Below are positions 40,714-49,228 of a stretch of DNA of 64,000 nucleotides, one piece after another. This DNA is from KK5 sp034043675 (GTDB lineage: Bacteria > Pseudomonadota > Gammaproteobacteria > Burkholderiales > Burkholderiaceae_C): positions 682,001-746,000 of the forward strand of contig NZ_JAXCLA010000003.1 in assembly GCF_034043675.1 (NCBI RefSeq), in the 5' to 3' direction. The translations under genes and the position numbers were made by a program. The notes below the pieces were generated by a model. That model did no database searches. It worked only from the letters and a program-made list of their open reading frames with translations, and was not told the DNA's origin. Every line of letters begins with the position of its first letter. Position 1 is the stretch's first letter.

Positions 40714-42705
40714 ATGACCATGGACTTCCAGACGCTCCTGCTCGGCCGACTCGGCTGGGACGCGATCCCCTTCCACGAGCCGATCCTGCTCGTCACCTTC
40801 GCCATGGTGGCGCTGGGCGGCACCGTGGTGGTGGGCGCGCTGACCTACTTCAAGCTGTGGGGTTACCTGTGGCGCGAGTGGTTCACCAGCATCGACCACA
40901 AGAAGATCGGCATCATGTACATGGTGCTGGGCATCATCATGCTGCTGCGCGGCTTCGCCGACGCCGCGATGATGCGGATGCAGCAGGCGATCTCGTTCGG
41001 CGACAACGCCGGCGTGCTGCCGCCGCACCACTACGACCAGATCTTCACCGCCCACGGCGTGATCATGATCTTCTTCGTGGCGATGCCGCTGGTCACGGGC
41101 CTGATGAACTACGTCGTGCCGCTGCAGATCGGCGCGCGCGACGTGGCCTTCCCCTTCCTGAACAACTTCAGCTTCTGGATGACGACGTCCGGCGCGGTGC
41201 TGGTGATGATGTCGCTGTTCGTCGGCGAGTTCGCGCGCACCGGCTGGCTGGCCTATCCGCCGCTGTCGGGCATCCTGGCGAGCCCCGACGTGGGCGTGGA
41301 CTACTACATCTGGTCGCTGCAGATCGCCGGTATCGGCACCCTGCTGTCGGGCGTGAACCTGCTGGTGACCATCGTCAAGATGCGCGCGCCGGGCATGGGC
41401 CTGATGCGCATGCCGGTGTTCACCTGGACCGCGCTGTGCACCAACACGCTGATCATCGCCGCCTTCCCGGTGCTGACGGCCGTGCTGGCCCTGCTCTCGC
41501 TGGACCGCTACGTCGGCACGAACTTCTTCTCGAACGACTTCGGCGGCAACGCCATGATGTACGTGAACCTGATCTGGATCTGGGGTCACCCCGAGGTCTA
41601 CATCCTGGTTCTGCCGGTGTTCGGCGTGTTCTCCGAAGTGGTGGCCACCTTCTCGTCCAAGCGCCTGTTCGGCTACGCGTCGATGGTCTACGCGACGCTG
41701 GTGATCACGATCCTGTCCTACCTCGTCTGGTTGCACCACTTCTTCACGATGGGCAGCGGCGCGAGCGTGAACAGCTTCTTCGGCATCACGACGATGATCA
41801 TCTCGATCCCGACCGGGGCGAAGATCTTCAACTGGCTGTTCACGATGTACCGCGGCCGCATCCGCTTCGAGGTGCCGATGCTGTGGACGGTGGGCTTCAT
41901 GGTGACCTTCGTGATCGGCGGCATGACCGGCGTGCTGCTGGCCGTGCCCCCGGCGGACTTCGTGCTGCACAACAGCCTGTTCCTGATCGCCCACTTCCAC
42001 AACGTGATCATCGGCGGCGTGCTGTTCGGCCTGATGGCGGGCATCAACTACTGGTTCCCCAAGGCCTTCGGCTTCAAGCTCAATGATTTCTGGGGCCGCT
42101 GCTCGTTCTGGTTCTGGCAGATCGGCTTCTGGTTCGCCTTCGCGCCGCTGTACGTGCTGGGCCTGATGGGCGTCACGCGCCGGCTGAGCCACTTCGAGGA
42201 TCCGTCGCTGCAGATCTGGTTCCAGATCGCTGCCTTCGGCGCCTTCCTGATCGCGCTGGGCATCGGCAGCTTCCTGATCCAGCTCTACGTCAGCATCCGC
42301 GACCGCGAAAAGCTCAAGGACGTGACCGGCGACCCGTGGGACGGCCGCACGCTGGAGTGGTCCACCTCCTCGCCGCCGCCGAACTACAACTTCGCGTTCA
42401 CCCCGGTCGTGCATGACAGCGACGCCTGGTGGGACATGAAGAAGGCCGGCTACCAGCGCCCGACGAGCGGCTTCATCGACATCCACATGCCGAAGAACAC
42501 CGGCGCCGGCATCATCCTGGCGGGCCTGTCCACCGTGTTCGGCTTCGCGATGATCTGGCACATGTGGCTGATCGCCGGCGTCTTCTTCGCCGCGACGCTG
42601 ATCGCCACGATCGTCCACACCTTCAACTACAAGCGCGACTATCACATCCATGCGGACGAGGTCGTCCGCACTGAAGACGAGCGCACAAGGATGCTGGCAG
42701 CATGA
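40714..42705 (+). CDS. cyoB: Cytochrome o ubiquinol oxidase subunit I
   Basis: The 663-residue catalytic subunit with heme b, heme o3 and CuB, which reduces O2 to water and pumps protons. Ligands are visible: FTAHGVIMIFF (low-spin heme His), WGHPEVYILVLPVFGV (CuB His cross-linked to Tyr), LHHFFTMG (two CuB His) and HFHNVIIGG (heme His pair). ATG at 40714 or 40720 both fit. It overlaps cyoC by 4 bp. Confidence 0.97.
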   Translation: MTMDFQTLLLGRLGWDAIPFHEPILLVTFAMVALGGTVVVGALTYFKLWGYLWREWFTSIDHKKIGIMYMVLGIIMLLRGFADAAMMRMQQAISFGDNAGVLPPHHYDQIFTAHGVIMIFFVAMPLVTGLMNYVVPLQIGARDVAFPFLNNFSFWMTTSGAVLVMMSLFVGEFARTGWLAYPPLSGILASPDVGVDYYIWSLQIAGIGTLLSGVNLLVTIVKMRAPGMGLMRMPVFTWTALCTNTLIIAAFPVLTAVLALLSLDRYVGTNFFSNDFGGNAMMYVNLIWIWGHPEVYILVLPVFGVFSEVVATFSSKRLFGYASMVYATLVITILSYLVWLHHFFTMGSGASVNSFFGITTMIISIPTGAKIFNWLFTMYRGRIRFEVPMLWTVGFMVTFVIGGMTGVLLAVPPADFVLHNSLFLIAHFHNVIIGGVLFGLMAGINYWFPKAFGFKLNDFWGRCSFWFWQIGFWFAFAPLYVLGLMGVTRRLSHFEDPSLQIWFQIAAFGAFLIALGIGSFLIQLYVSIRDREKLKDVTGDPWDGRTLEWSTSSPPPNYNFAFTPVVHDSDAWWDMKKAGYQRPTSGFIDIHMPKNTGAGIILAGLSTVFGFAMIWHMWLIAGVFFAATLIATIVHTFNYKRDYHIHADEVVRTEDERTRMLAA

Positions 42706-43334
42706 GCACCACCACCGTCAACACCGCCGCCGCGCCCACGGGCAGCGAGCGCTTCTACCTGAAGGAAGAGCATCACGTCGAGAACGGCACCCTGCTCGGG
42801 TTCTGGCTCTACCTGATGAGCGACTGCCTGATCTTCGCCTGCCTGTTCGCCGTCTACGGCGTGCTGGGCCGCAGCTATGCGGCGGGCCCATCGGGCGCCG
42901 ACCTGTTCGACCTGCCGCTGGTGGCGCTGAACACCTCGATGCTGCTGTTCTCGTCCATCACCTACGGCTTCTCGGTGCTGGAGATGCAGAAGAACCGCGT
43001 CAAGCCGATGCTGTTCTGGCTGGCGGTGACGGGCCTGTTCGGCGCGGCCTTCCTGTTCTTCGAGCTGTACGAGTTCGCGCACCTGATCCATGAAGGTGCC
43101 GGCCCGCAGCGCAGCGCCTTCCTGTCGAGCTTCTTCACGCTGGTCGGCACGCACGGCCTGCACGTCACCTTCGGCATCGTCTGGCTGATCGTGCTGATGG
43201 TGCAGGTGGGCAAGTTCGGCCTGACGAACGCCAACCGCCGCCGCCTGTACTGCCTGTCGCTGTTCTGGCACTTCCTGGACGTCGTCTGGATCGGCGTGTT
43301 CACCTTTGTCTACCTGATGGGATCGATGGCATGA
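42702..43334 (+). CDS. cyoC: Cytochrome o ubiquinol oxidase subunit III
   Basis: A 210-residue membrane subunit with five helices (LGFWLYLMSDCLIFACLFAVYGVL, LFSSITYGFSVLEMQ, LFWLAVTGLFGAAFLFFELYEFAHL, LHVTFGIVWLIVLMVQV, LSLFWHFLDVVWIGVFTFVYLMG). The FELYEFAHLIHEG and FWHFLDVVWIGVF blocks are family signatures. It overlaps cyoB and cyoD by 4 bp each (ATGA). Confidence 0.97.
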   Translation: MSTTTVNTAAAPTGSERFYLKEEHHVENGTLLGFWLYLMSDCLIFACLFAVYGVLGRSYAAGPSGADLFDLPLVALNTSMLLFSSITYGFSVLEMQKNRVKPMLFWLAVTGLFGAAFLFFELYEFAHLIHEGAGPQRSAFLSSFFTLVGTHGLHVTFGIVWLIVLMVQVGKFGLTNANRRRLYCLSLFWHFLDVVWIGVFTFVYLMGSMA

Positions 43335-43729
43335 GCGCGAACCACCACAACGAGCACGGCCACGCCGACGGCCATGAGGACTATGGCTTCGAGGTGCCGC
43401 ACAGCAGCTTCAAGGGTTACGTCACCGGCTTCATCCTGTCGGTGATCCTGACGGCGATCCCCTTCTGGCTGGTGATGGCCAAGGTCTTCGACAAGCCCAG
43501 CACCACGGCGCTGGTGTGCGTGCTCTTCGGCGCGGTGCAGATCGTGGTCCACATGATCTATTTCCTGCACATGAGCACGAAGAGCGAAGGCGGCTGGTCG
43601 ATGCTGGCGCTGATCTTCACCGTGGTGATCGTCGTGATCACGCTGTCGGGTTCGATCTGGGTCATGTATCACATGAACGCGAACATGATGCCGACGATGT
43701 CGCCGGCCGACATGAAGAACATGCCCTGA
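43331..43729 (+). CDS. cyoD: Cytochrome o ubiquinol oxidase subunit IV
   Basis: A 132-residue small membrane subunit with three helices and a His-rich N-terminus (NHHNEHGHADGHEDYGF). Core: GYVTGFILSVILTAIPFWLVM, VLFGAVQIVVHMIYFLHM and ALIFTVVIVVITLSGSIWVMYHMN. It stabilises assembly of CyoB. It overlaps cyoC by 4 bp. A cyoE (heme O synthase) gene does not follow; a SURF1 gene does instead. Confidence 0.95.
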   Translation: MSANHHNEHGHADGHEDYGFEVPHSSFKGYVTGFILSVILTAIPFWLVMAKVFDKPSTTALVCVLFGAVQIVVHMIYFLHMSTKSEGGWSMLALIFTVVIVVITLSGSIWVMYHMNANMMPTMSPADMKNMP

Positions 43730-43740
43730 CCGCGCTCGCA

Positions 43741-44418
43741 GTGAGAGGCAAAAAACGAGGAGCGGTGCTGGCTTTGCTGGCGCTGCTCTTTTTCATTTTC
43801 GTGGTGCTGTGCGTCTGGCAGGTCGAGCGGCAGGCGTGGAAGCTGGCGCTGATCGACAAGGTCGAGCAGCGCGTGCATGCGGCGCCGGTGGCCTTGCCGG
43901 CGAGCTTCGGCGACGACGAATACCTGCACGTGCGCGTGGCCGGGCGCTACCGCTACGACGCTCAGGTCTTCACCCAGGCGGTGACCGAGAAGGGCGCGGG
44001 CTTCTGGGTGATGACGCCGCTGGCGCTGGCCGACGGCACGAGCTTGCTGGTCAACCGCGGCTTCGTGCCGCCGGAATCGCGAGAGGCGGTGAAGGCCGGG
44101 CCCGAGGGTGGCGTGCAGCTCACCGGCCTGCTGCGGGTCAGCGAGCCGGGTGGTGGTTTCCTGCGCAAGAACGATCCTGCGGGTGGGCGCTGGTTCTCGC
44201 GCGATGTCGCGGCGATCGCCGTGCAGCAGGGGCTGCAGAACGTCCGCTCCGAGCGCTTCCTCGATCTCGATGCCGGCGCAGCCTTGCCCATCGGCGGCCT
44301 CACCGTCATCAGCTTCCACAACAGCCACCTCGTCTATGCGCTCACCTGGGCAGGCCTGGCGCTGATGTGCCTGGTCGGGGCCGCGGTCGTCTTGCGGCAA
44401 CAATCCGCGGATGCCTGA
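43741..44418 (+). CDS. SURF1-family oxidase assembly protein
   Basis: A 225-residue protein with two membrane helices flanking a periplasmic domain: VLALLALLFFIFVVLCVWQVERQAWKLALIDKVEQRV at the N-terminus and SFHNSHLVYALTWAGLALMCLVGAAVVL at the C-terminus; the middle has GAGFWVMTPLALADGTSLLVNRGFVP and the GLLRVSEP block. SURF1/Shy1 proteins insert heme into cytochrome oxidases, mostly aa3-type; linkage to a cyo operon suggests service to the bo3 enzyme. GTG 43741 is the first start that does not read into cyoD, but its Shine-Dalgarno is weak. Its stop overlaps regB by 8 bp. Confidence 0.88.
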   Translation: MRGKKRGAVLALLALLFFIFVVLCVWQVERQAWKLALIDKVEQRVHAAPVALPASFGDDEYLHVRVAGRYRYDAQVFTQAVTEKGAGFWVMTPLALADGTSLLVNRGFVPPESREAVKAGPEGGVQLTGLLRVSEPGGGFLRKNDPAGGRWFSRDVAAIAVQQGLQNVRSERFLDLDAGAALPIGGLTVISFHNSHLVYALTWAGLALMCLVGAAVVLRQQSADA

Positions 44419-45700
44419 TTCGGATCTCAAGACCACCGGCTTCAAGAACATGCAGCAGCTGATCCAGCTCCGCTGGGTCGCGGTGCTGGGCCAGTTCGTC
44501 ACGATCGAGCTGGCCTATCGCGGGCTCGACATCCCGCTGCCGATCGACCTGATGCAGGTCGTGCTCGGCTGCCTGGTGGCCTTCAACGGCGCGAGCCTGC
44601 TGCGCTGGCACGGCCAGCGCGAGGTCAGCAACACCGAGCTGCTGCTAGCGCTGGGTGTGGACGTGGCTCTGCTGACGGCCCAGCTCTACCTCAGCGGCGG
44701 CGCCAGCAACCCATTCGTGTTCCTCTACCTGCTGCAGGTGATCCTCGGCGCAGTGCTGTTGGAGGCAGCGTCGACCTGGATCCTCGTGGGCCTCACCAGC
44801 CTGTGCTTCGCCGGCCTGGCGCTGTTCGCCGAGCCGCTGCCCCTGCCACAGGACCTGGCGATCGGTTTCGCCAGCCCCTATGTGGAAGGCCTGTTCATCT
44901 GCTTCGTGCTCAGCGCCGGCCTGCTGGTCTTCATGATCACGCGGATCACGCGCAACCTGCGCCAGCGCGACGAGCGCCTGGCCGGCCTGCGCCAGCGCGC
45001 GGCGGAGGAGGAGCACATCGTCCGCATGGGCCTGCTCGCCTCCGGCGCGGCGCACGAGCTGGGCACGCCGCTGTCCACCCTGGCCGTGATCCTGGGCGAC
45101 TGGCGGCGCATGCCGGCCTTCCGCTCCGACCCCGAACTGATCCAGGAAGTGGCCGAGATGCAGGCCCAAGTGCTGCGCTGCAAGGCCATCGTCAGCGGCA
45201 TCCTGATGTCGGCTGGCGAAGCGCGCGGCGAGGGCTCGGCACGCACGACCGTGCGCGAGTTCATCGACGGCCTGGTGCACGAATGGCGCGGCACCCGTGC
45301 CGTCGGGACTTTCCGTTATGACAACCGCTTCGGCGACGACCTGCCGATGGCGGCGGACTCGACCGTCAAGCAGATGATCTGCAACGTGCTGGACAATGCG
45401 CAGGAGGCCTCGCCGCGCTGGCTGTCCGTCGAGGTGACGCGCCAGGACGAAGCGCTGGTGCTCGCGGTGACCGATGCCGGCCCCGGTTTCCCGCCGGAGA
45501 TGCTGGCCGCGCTGGGCAAGCCCTACCAGTCCAGCAAGGGACGGCCCGGCGGCGGCCTGGGGCTGTTCCTGGTGATGAACGTGGCGCGCACCTTGGGCGG
45601 CACGGTGACGGCGCGAAACCGCGCCGATGGCACCGGCGCGGTCGTCACGATCACGCTGCCGCTGGCCTCGCTGACCCTGGAACCGGACCAAGATGGATGA
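44411..45700 (+). CDS. regB: Redox sensor histidine kinase RegB/PrrB type
   Basis: A 429-residue membrane kinase. Six N-terminal helices (20-180) include the quinone-binding GGASNPF motif (96-102). The H-box GAAHELGTPLST (His215 phosphoacceptor) is characteristic of RegB. Cys257 (QVLRCKAI) matches the position of the redox-active cysteine of RegB. The catalytic domain has the N-box CNVLDNAQEASP, G1 VTDAGPGFPPEM and G2 KGRPGGGLGLFLV. It phosphorylates RegA in response to quinone/redox state. The start overlaps SURF1 by 8 bp and the end overlaps regA by 8 bp, so it is coupled to the oxidase operon. Confidence 0.92.
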   Translation: MPDSDLKTTGFKNMQQLIQLRWVAVLGQFVTIELAYRGLDIPLPIDLMQVVLGCLVAFNGASLLRWHGQREVSNTELLLALGVDVALLTAQLYLSGGASNPFVFLYLLQVILGAVLLEAASTWILVGLTSLCFAGLALFAEPLPLPQDLAIGFASPYVEGLFICFVLSAGLLVFMITRITRNLRQRDERLAGLRQRAAEEEHIVRMGLLASGAAHELGTPLSTLAVILGDWRRMPAFRSDPELIQEVAEMQAQVLRCKAIVSGILMSAGEARGEGSARTTVREFIDGLVHEWRGTRAVGTFRYDNRFGDDLPMAADSTVKQMICNVLDNAQEASPRWLSVEVTRQDEALVLAVTDAGPGFPPEMLAALGKPYQSSKGRPGGGLGLFLVMNVARTLGGTVTARNRADGTGAVVTITLPLASLTLEPDQDG

Positions 45701-46241
45701 CGCCGCAGACGAACCCCGCCACCTGCTGATCGTCGAGGACGATGCCGCCTTCGCGCGCACCTTGGCGCGTTCGTTCGAGCGCCGCGGCTACCTCGTCCAG
45801 CTCGCTGCCAGCCGCGACGAGCTTGACGGCGTGCTCGCCAAGCAGACGCCCGGCTACGCCGTTGTCGACCTGAAGCTCAACGGCGAGGCCTCGGGCCTGG
45901 CCTGCGTGCAGGCGCTGCATGAGCACGACCCGGCCATGCTGATCGTCGTGCTGACCGGCTTCGCCAGCATCGCTACCGCCGTCGAGGCGATCAAGCTCGG
46001 CGCCTGCCACTACCTCGCCAAGCCCTCGAACACCGACGACATCGAGGCCGCCTTCGGCCGCGCCGAGGGCACGACCGAGGTCGAGCTGACGAACCGCTCC
46101 TCGTCGATCAAGACGCTCGAATGGGAGCGCATCCACGAAACCCTGGCCGAGACCGGTTTCAACATCTCCGAGACCGCCCGCCGCCTGGGCATGCACCGCC
46201 GCACCCTGGCACGAAAACTCGGCAAGCAGCAGGTGAAGTAG
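45693..46241 (+). CDS. regA: Response regulator RegA/PrrA/ActR type
   Basis: A 182-residue two-domain regulator. The receiver domain (LLIVEDDAAFARTLARSFERRGY...) has the acidic pair, phosphoacceptor Asp59 (AVVDLKL), LTGFASIATAVEAIKLGA and Lys110. A Pro-free linker leads to a Fis-like helix-turn-helix, ISETARRLGMHRRTLARKLGK (158-178), nearly identical in form to RegA/ActR. It regulates respiratory, carbon- and nitrogen-fixation genes in response to redox state; linkage here suggests control of cyo. It overlaps regB by 8 bp. A GC hairpin without T-run (46240-46259) follows. Confidence 0.94.
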   Translation: MDDAADEPRHLLIVEDDAAFARTLARSFERRGYLVQLAASRDELDGVLAKQTPGYAVVDLKLNGEASGLACVQALHEHDPAMLIVVLTGFASIATAVEAIKLGACHYLAKPSNTDDIEAAFGRAEGTTEVELTNRSSSIKTLEWERIHETLAETGFNISETARRLGMHRRTLARKLGKQQVK

Positions 46242-46261
46242 CCCTCCGGTCTACGGGCTGC

Positions 46262-46312
46262 TACCAATCGCATACATGGTTCTAAATTGGTATGGTTCGA
46301 TCCAGAACCATG
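46262..46312. promoter_or_regulatory. Cluster of ATTGGTA and ATGGTTC elements upstream of the nag operon
   Basis: TACCAAT (46262-46268) and ATTGGTA (46286-46292) form an inverted pair. Overlapping them, ATGGTTC occurs at 46276-46282 and 46292-46298, and its complement GAACCAT at 46305-46311; the last two form a 7-bp inverted repeat around GATCCA, and the outer copies extend to a 9-bp inverted repeat CATGGTTCT/AGAACCATG (46275-46283/46304-46312). Likely operator sites; the regulator is inferred to be the GntR protein of the operon. Confidence 0.6.
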
Positions 46313-46374
46313 CGAACTGGCCCGCGTCTCCGGAATGAATCAAAAGTAAAGTGTTGACAAGGGCGGCCCGGCCA

Positions 46375-46408
46375 TTGACGGTGCGTCGAGTCTGGTACTA
46401 AACTGGTA
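46375..46408 (+). promoter_or_regulatory. Predicted nag operon promoter with TGGTA direct repeat
   Basis: TTGACG (46375-46380) and TAAACT (46399-46404) are an acceptable sigma70 pair with 18-bp spacing. A second TTGACA lies at 46354-46359. CTGGTA is repeated at 46392-46397... 46403-46408 (11-bp period), overlapping the -10, where a bound repressor would block transcription. The first nag gene starts at 46426. Confidence 0.6.
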
Positions 46409-46425
46409 TTAACTTACGCGATTCA

Positions 46426-47361
46426 ATGGATACAGTCGTTCTCTCTTCCCAAGACGCTTTGGCTGCCGGACCGCGCTACCTGATCGGCGTGGACGGCGGC
46501 GGTACCGGCACCCGGGTGCGCCTGGCCGACATCGACGGCCGCCTGCTGGGCCAGGGCGAAGCCGGGCCTTCCGCGCTGGGCCAGGGCGCCGAGCAGGCCT
46601 GGCGCCACGTCAGCCAGGCGGTCGCCGCCGCGGCGGCGCAGGCCGGCATCGACCAGCTCGACCCGGCGCAGTGCGCGATCGGTCTCGGGCTCTCCGGCGT
46701 CAGCATCCAGGCGCAGGCTCAGAAGTTCCTCGACACCCAACCGGGCTACGCGCTGCTGGCGCTGGACAGCGATGGCTGGACCACGGTGCTTGGCGCCCAT
46801 GGCGGCCAGCCGGGTCTGGTGATCGCCGCCGGCACCGGCGCGATCGGCGAGGCGCTGCGGCGCGACGGCTCCCGCGCCGTCAGCAGCGGTTGGGGCTGGA
46901 TCGGCGGCGACGAAGGCAGCGGCTGCTGGCTGGGCCTGAAGGCGATCGCTCATGTGCAGGAAACGCTGGACGGCCGCGCCGCCGAAGGCGCGCTGGCGCG
47001 GGCCGTGATGGCCGTCGCCGGCAGCGATCGCGTGAGCATCCTGGCCTGGAAGGCCGCGGCCGGGCAGACCGGCTTCGCCGCGCTGGCGCCGCTGGTCTTC
47101 GAGACGGCCGAGGCCGATCCGCTGGCCGCGCGCTTCGTGGCCGAGGCCTCGGCCGAGCTGCAGAAGCTGGCCGCCGCGCTGGACCCGCAGGGCGAACTGC
47201 CGCTGGCGCTCAGCGGCAGCATCGCCCGCCGCTTGGAAGCGCATTTCCCCGCCGCGCTGCGCGGGCGCTGCGTGCCGGTGCAGGGCGATTCGGCCACCGG
47301 CGGCCTGCTGCTGGCGCGCCAGGCGCTGGCCGAGAAGAGAACCCAGGGACGACAACAATGA
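46426..47361 (+). CDS. nagK: BadF/BadG-family N-acetylglucosamine (or glucosamine) kinase
   Basis: A 311-residue ASKHA-fold kinase. The phosphate-1 loop YLIGVDGGGTGTRVRLADIDG (about 18-40), the IAAGTGAIGEAL phosphate-2 block and GWIGGDEGSGCWLGLKAI are typical of the BcrAD/BadF/GlcNAc-kinase family. As first gene of a nag operon it most likely phosphorylates GlcNAc at the 6-OH after import, since no PTS is seen. Glucosamine-specific relatives exist, so the exact substrate is inferred from context. It overlaps the GntR gene by 4 bp. Confidence 0.88.
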   Translation: MDTVVLSSQDALAAGPRYLIGVDGGGTGTRVRLADIDGRLLGQGEAGPSALGQGAEQAWRHVSQAVAAAAAQAGIDQLDPAQCAIGLGLSGVSIQAQAQKFLDTQPGYALLALDSDGWTTVLGAHGGQPGLVIAAGTGAIGEALRRDGSRAVSSGWGWIGGDEGSGCWLGLKAIAHVQETLDGRAAEGALARAVMAVAGSDRVSILAWKAAAGQTGFAALAPLVFETAEADPLAARFVAEASAELQKLAAALDPQGELPLALSGSIARRLEAHFPAALRGRCVPVQGDSATGGLLLARQALAEKRTQGRQQ

Positions 47362-48098
47362 CGACCAAGCTGCCCTTCGAATTCAAGCCCGACGAGAAGG
47401 AATCGTCGCCGCTGTACATGCAGCTCGCCCAGAAGCTGGCGCAGGCGATCCGCGATGGCCACTACCAGGCCGACGAGGCGCTGCCGTCCGAGCGGGTGCT
47501 CAGCGAATCGCTGGATCTCTCGCGCGTGACGGCGCGCAAGGCGATCGACCGGCTGGTCGAGCAGGGCCTGATCATCCGCAAGCGCGGCTCGGGCAACTAC
47601 ATCGCGCCCAAGCTGGAGCAGCCGCTGTCGCGCCTGACCAGCTTTTCCGAGGAGCTGCAGCAGCGCGGCTTCAAGCCCAGCTCGCGCTGGCTGACGCGCG
47701 GCTTCTCGATGGCGGCGCCGGACGAGCAGCTGTCGCTGGGCCTGAAGACCGGCGAACGCGTGGCGCGGCTGGAGCGGCTGCGCCTGGCCGATTCGGTCGT
47801 GATGGCCTACGAGGTCAGCGTGCTGCCGGAATCGGTGCTGCCGGATCCGCATGCGGTCGCGTCCTCGCTGTACGAACACCTGTCCGCCAACGGTGGCGCG
47901 CCGGTGCGGGCGCTGCAGCACATCCGCGCGATCAACGCCGAGCCCAAGCTGGCCTCGCTGCTGGAAGTCCCGGTGGGCCAGGCGGTGCTGTTCATCACGC
48001 GGGTCGGCTACCTCGAATCGGGCCATGCTGTCGAACTGACGCACTCGTACTGCCGCAGCGACTACTACGACTTCGTCGCCGAGATGCGGCGGGAATGA
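47358..48098 (+). CDS. nagQ: GntR/HutC-type regulator of the nag operon (NagQ-like)
   Basis: A 246-residue repressor. The winged helix-turn-helix is at about 15-85 (SSPLYMQLAQKLAQAIRDGHYQADEALPSERVLSESLDLSRVTARKAIDRLVEQGLIIRKRGSGNYI). The UTRA effector domain follows (SFSEELQQRGFKPSSRWLTRGF, VARLERLRLADSVVMAYEVSVLPE, HSYCRSDYYDFVAEM). UTRA proteins in nag operons bind GlcNAc-6-P or GlcN-6-P. The ATTGGTA/CTGGTA motifs in both flanking regulatory regions are its probable sites. It overlaps its neighbours by 4 bp on each side. The symbol follows usage in Xanthomonas-type nag clusters. Confidence 0.88.
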   Translation: MTTKLPFEFKPDEKESSPLYMQLAQKLAQAIRDGHYQADEALPSERVLSESLDLSRVTARKAIDRLVEQGLIIRKRGSGNYIAPKLEQPLSRLTSFSEELQQRGFKPSSRWLTRGFSMAAPDEQLSLGLKTGERVARLERLRLADSVVMAYEVSVLPESVLPDPHAVASSLYEHLSANGGAPVRALQHIRAINAEPKLASLLEVPVGQAVLFITRVGYLESGHAVELTHSYCRSDYYDFVAEMRRE

Positions 48099-49228
48099 TG
48101 GCCGCACAGGCGAGCGGTCATGTGCTGACGCCGCAGGGCTTCGTCCGCGGCAGGCTGGCACACGAGCAGGGTCGGATCGTGGCCATCGAGGGCACGCCGG
48201 TCAGCGAAGCCGAGGCGCGAAGCGGCGAGCTGCCGCTGATCCTGCCCGGCTTCATCGACTGCCACGTTCATGGCGGCGGCGGGCGCGACACGATGGAGGG
48301 CGGCGACGCCGCCGCGACGATCGCCCGCATGCATGCCCGCCACGGCACGACCTCGATGCTGGCGACGACGATGACCGCGCCACTGGCGGAGATCCAGGCC
48401 GCGCTGGCGGCGCTGGGCCCGGTCTGCCGCGAGCGCGTGCCCGGTGCGGCCCGCGTGCTGGGCGTGCATCTGGAAGGCCCGTACATCAACCCCGGCAAGC
48501 TCGGTGCGCAGCCGGACTTCGCCAAGCCGGCCAGCCTCGCTGAGGTGCATGCGCTGCACGCGCTGGCGCCGATCCGGCTGATCACCTTGGCGCCCGAGCT
48601 GCCCGGCAACCTGGAGTTGATCGCCGAGCTGCGCGCCGCGGGCTTCCGCGTGCAGATCGGCCACACGGCCGGCAGCTACGAGGACGGCGTCGCCGCGCTG
48701 GAGCGCGGTGCCGGCGGCTTCACCCATCTGTTCAACGCGATGACCGGCCTGCATCACCGCAAGCCCGGCATGGCCGGCGCCGCGCTGGCCCACGCGCAGT
48801 ACGCCGAGCTGATCCCGGACCTGCTGCATGTGCATCCCGGCGCCGTGCGCGTGGCGCTGCGCGCGATCCCCTGCCTGTTCTGCGTGACCGACTCGACGGC
48901 CGCCGCCGGCATGCCCGATGGCGACTACCAGCTCGGCCGCCAGACGGTCACCAAGTGCATGGGCGGTGTGCGCCTGGCCGACGGCACTCTGGCCGGCAGC
49001 ACGCTGACGATGGACCAGGCGCTGCGCAACCTGGTGCTGGAACTGGGGCTGCCGCTGGCGGACGCCTCGCGCCGCGTGTCGACCCACGCGGCGGACTACC
49101 TGGGCCTGGAAGACCGCGGGCGCCTTGCCGTTGGCGCGTGGGCTGATTTTGTCGTTGTGGACCCGCGTGAGCTGCAGTTGCAGCGCGTGGTCGCTGAAGG
49201 AGAAGAAGTTGACCTCGAAGATGTATGA
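48095..49228 (+). CDS. nagA: N-acetylglucosamine-6-phosphate deacetylase
   Basis: A 377-residue amidohydrolase that converts GlcNAc-6-P to GlcN-6-P and acetate. LPGFIDCHVHGGGGRDTMEG has the metal-binding HxH; VLGVHLEGPYINPGKLGAQ has the catalytic-site Glu; QIGHTAGSYEDGVAALERGAGGFTHLFNAMTGLHHRKPGMAGAAL has further His ligands; and FCVTDSTAAAGMPDG holds the catalytic Asp. The first gene overlap is 4 bp with the regulator. Its 3' end overlaps the SIS gene by 20 bp. Confidence 0.96.
   Translation: MMAAQASGHVLTPQGFVRGRLAHEQGRIVAIEGTPVSEAEARSGELPLILPGFIDCHVHGGGGRDTMEGGDAAATIARMHARHGTTSMLATTMTAPLAEIQAALAALGPVCRERVPGAARVLGVHLEGPYINPGKLGAQPDFAKPASLAEVHALHALAPIRLITLAPELPGNLELIAELRAAGFRVQIGHTAGSYEDGVAALERGAGGFTHLFNAMTGLHHRKPGMAGAALAHAQYAELIPDLLHVHPGAVRVALRAIPCLFCVTDSTAAAGMPDGDYQLGRQTVTKCMGGVRLADGTLAGSTLTMDQALRNLVLELGLPLADASRRVSTHAADYLGLEDRGRLAVGAWADFVVVDPRELQLQRVVAEGEEVDLEDV

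Noticed and set aside
39512..42651. Very long minus-strand ORFs opposite the cyo genes
   Set aside because: They mirror the well-supported cyoA/cyoB genes, are His/Arg/Gln-rich low-complexity translations, and result from high third-position GC. No ribosome-binding site or conserved motif.
43516..43740. N-terminal extension of SURF1 inside cyoD
   Set aside because: The extra residues are a frame-shifted reading of cyoD (Asp/His/Arg-rich) and lack the SURF1 first helix.
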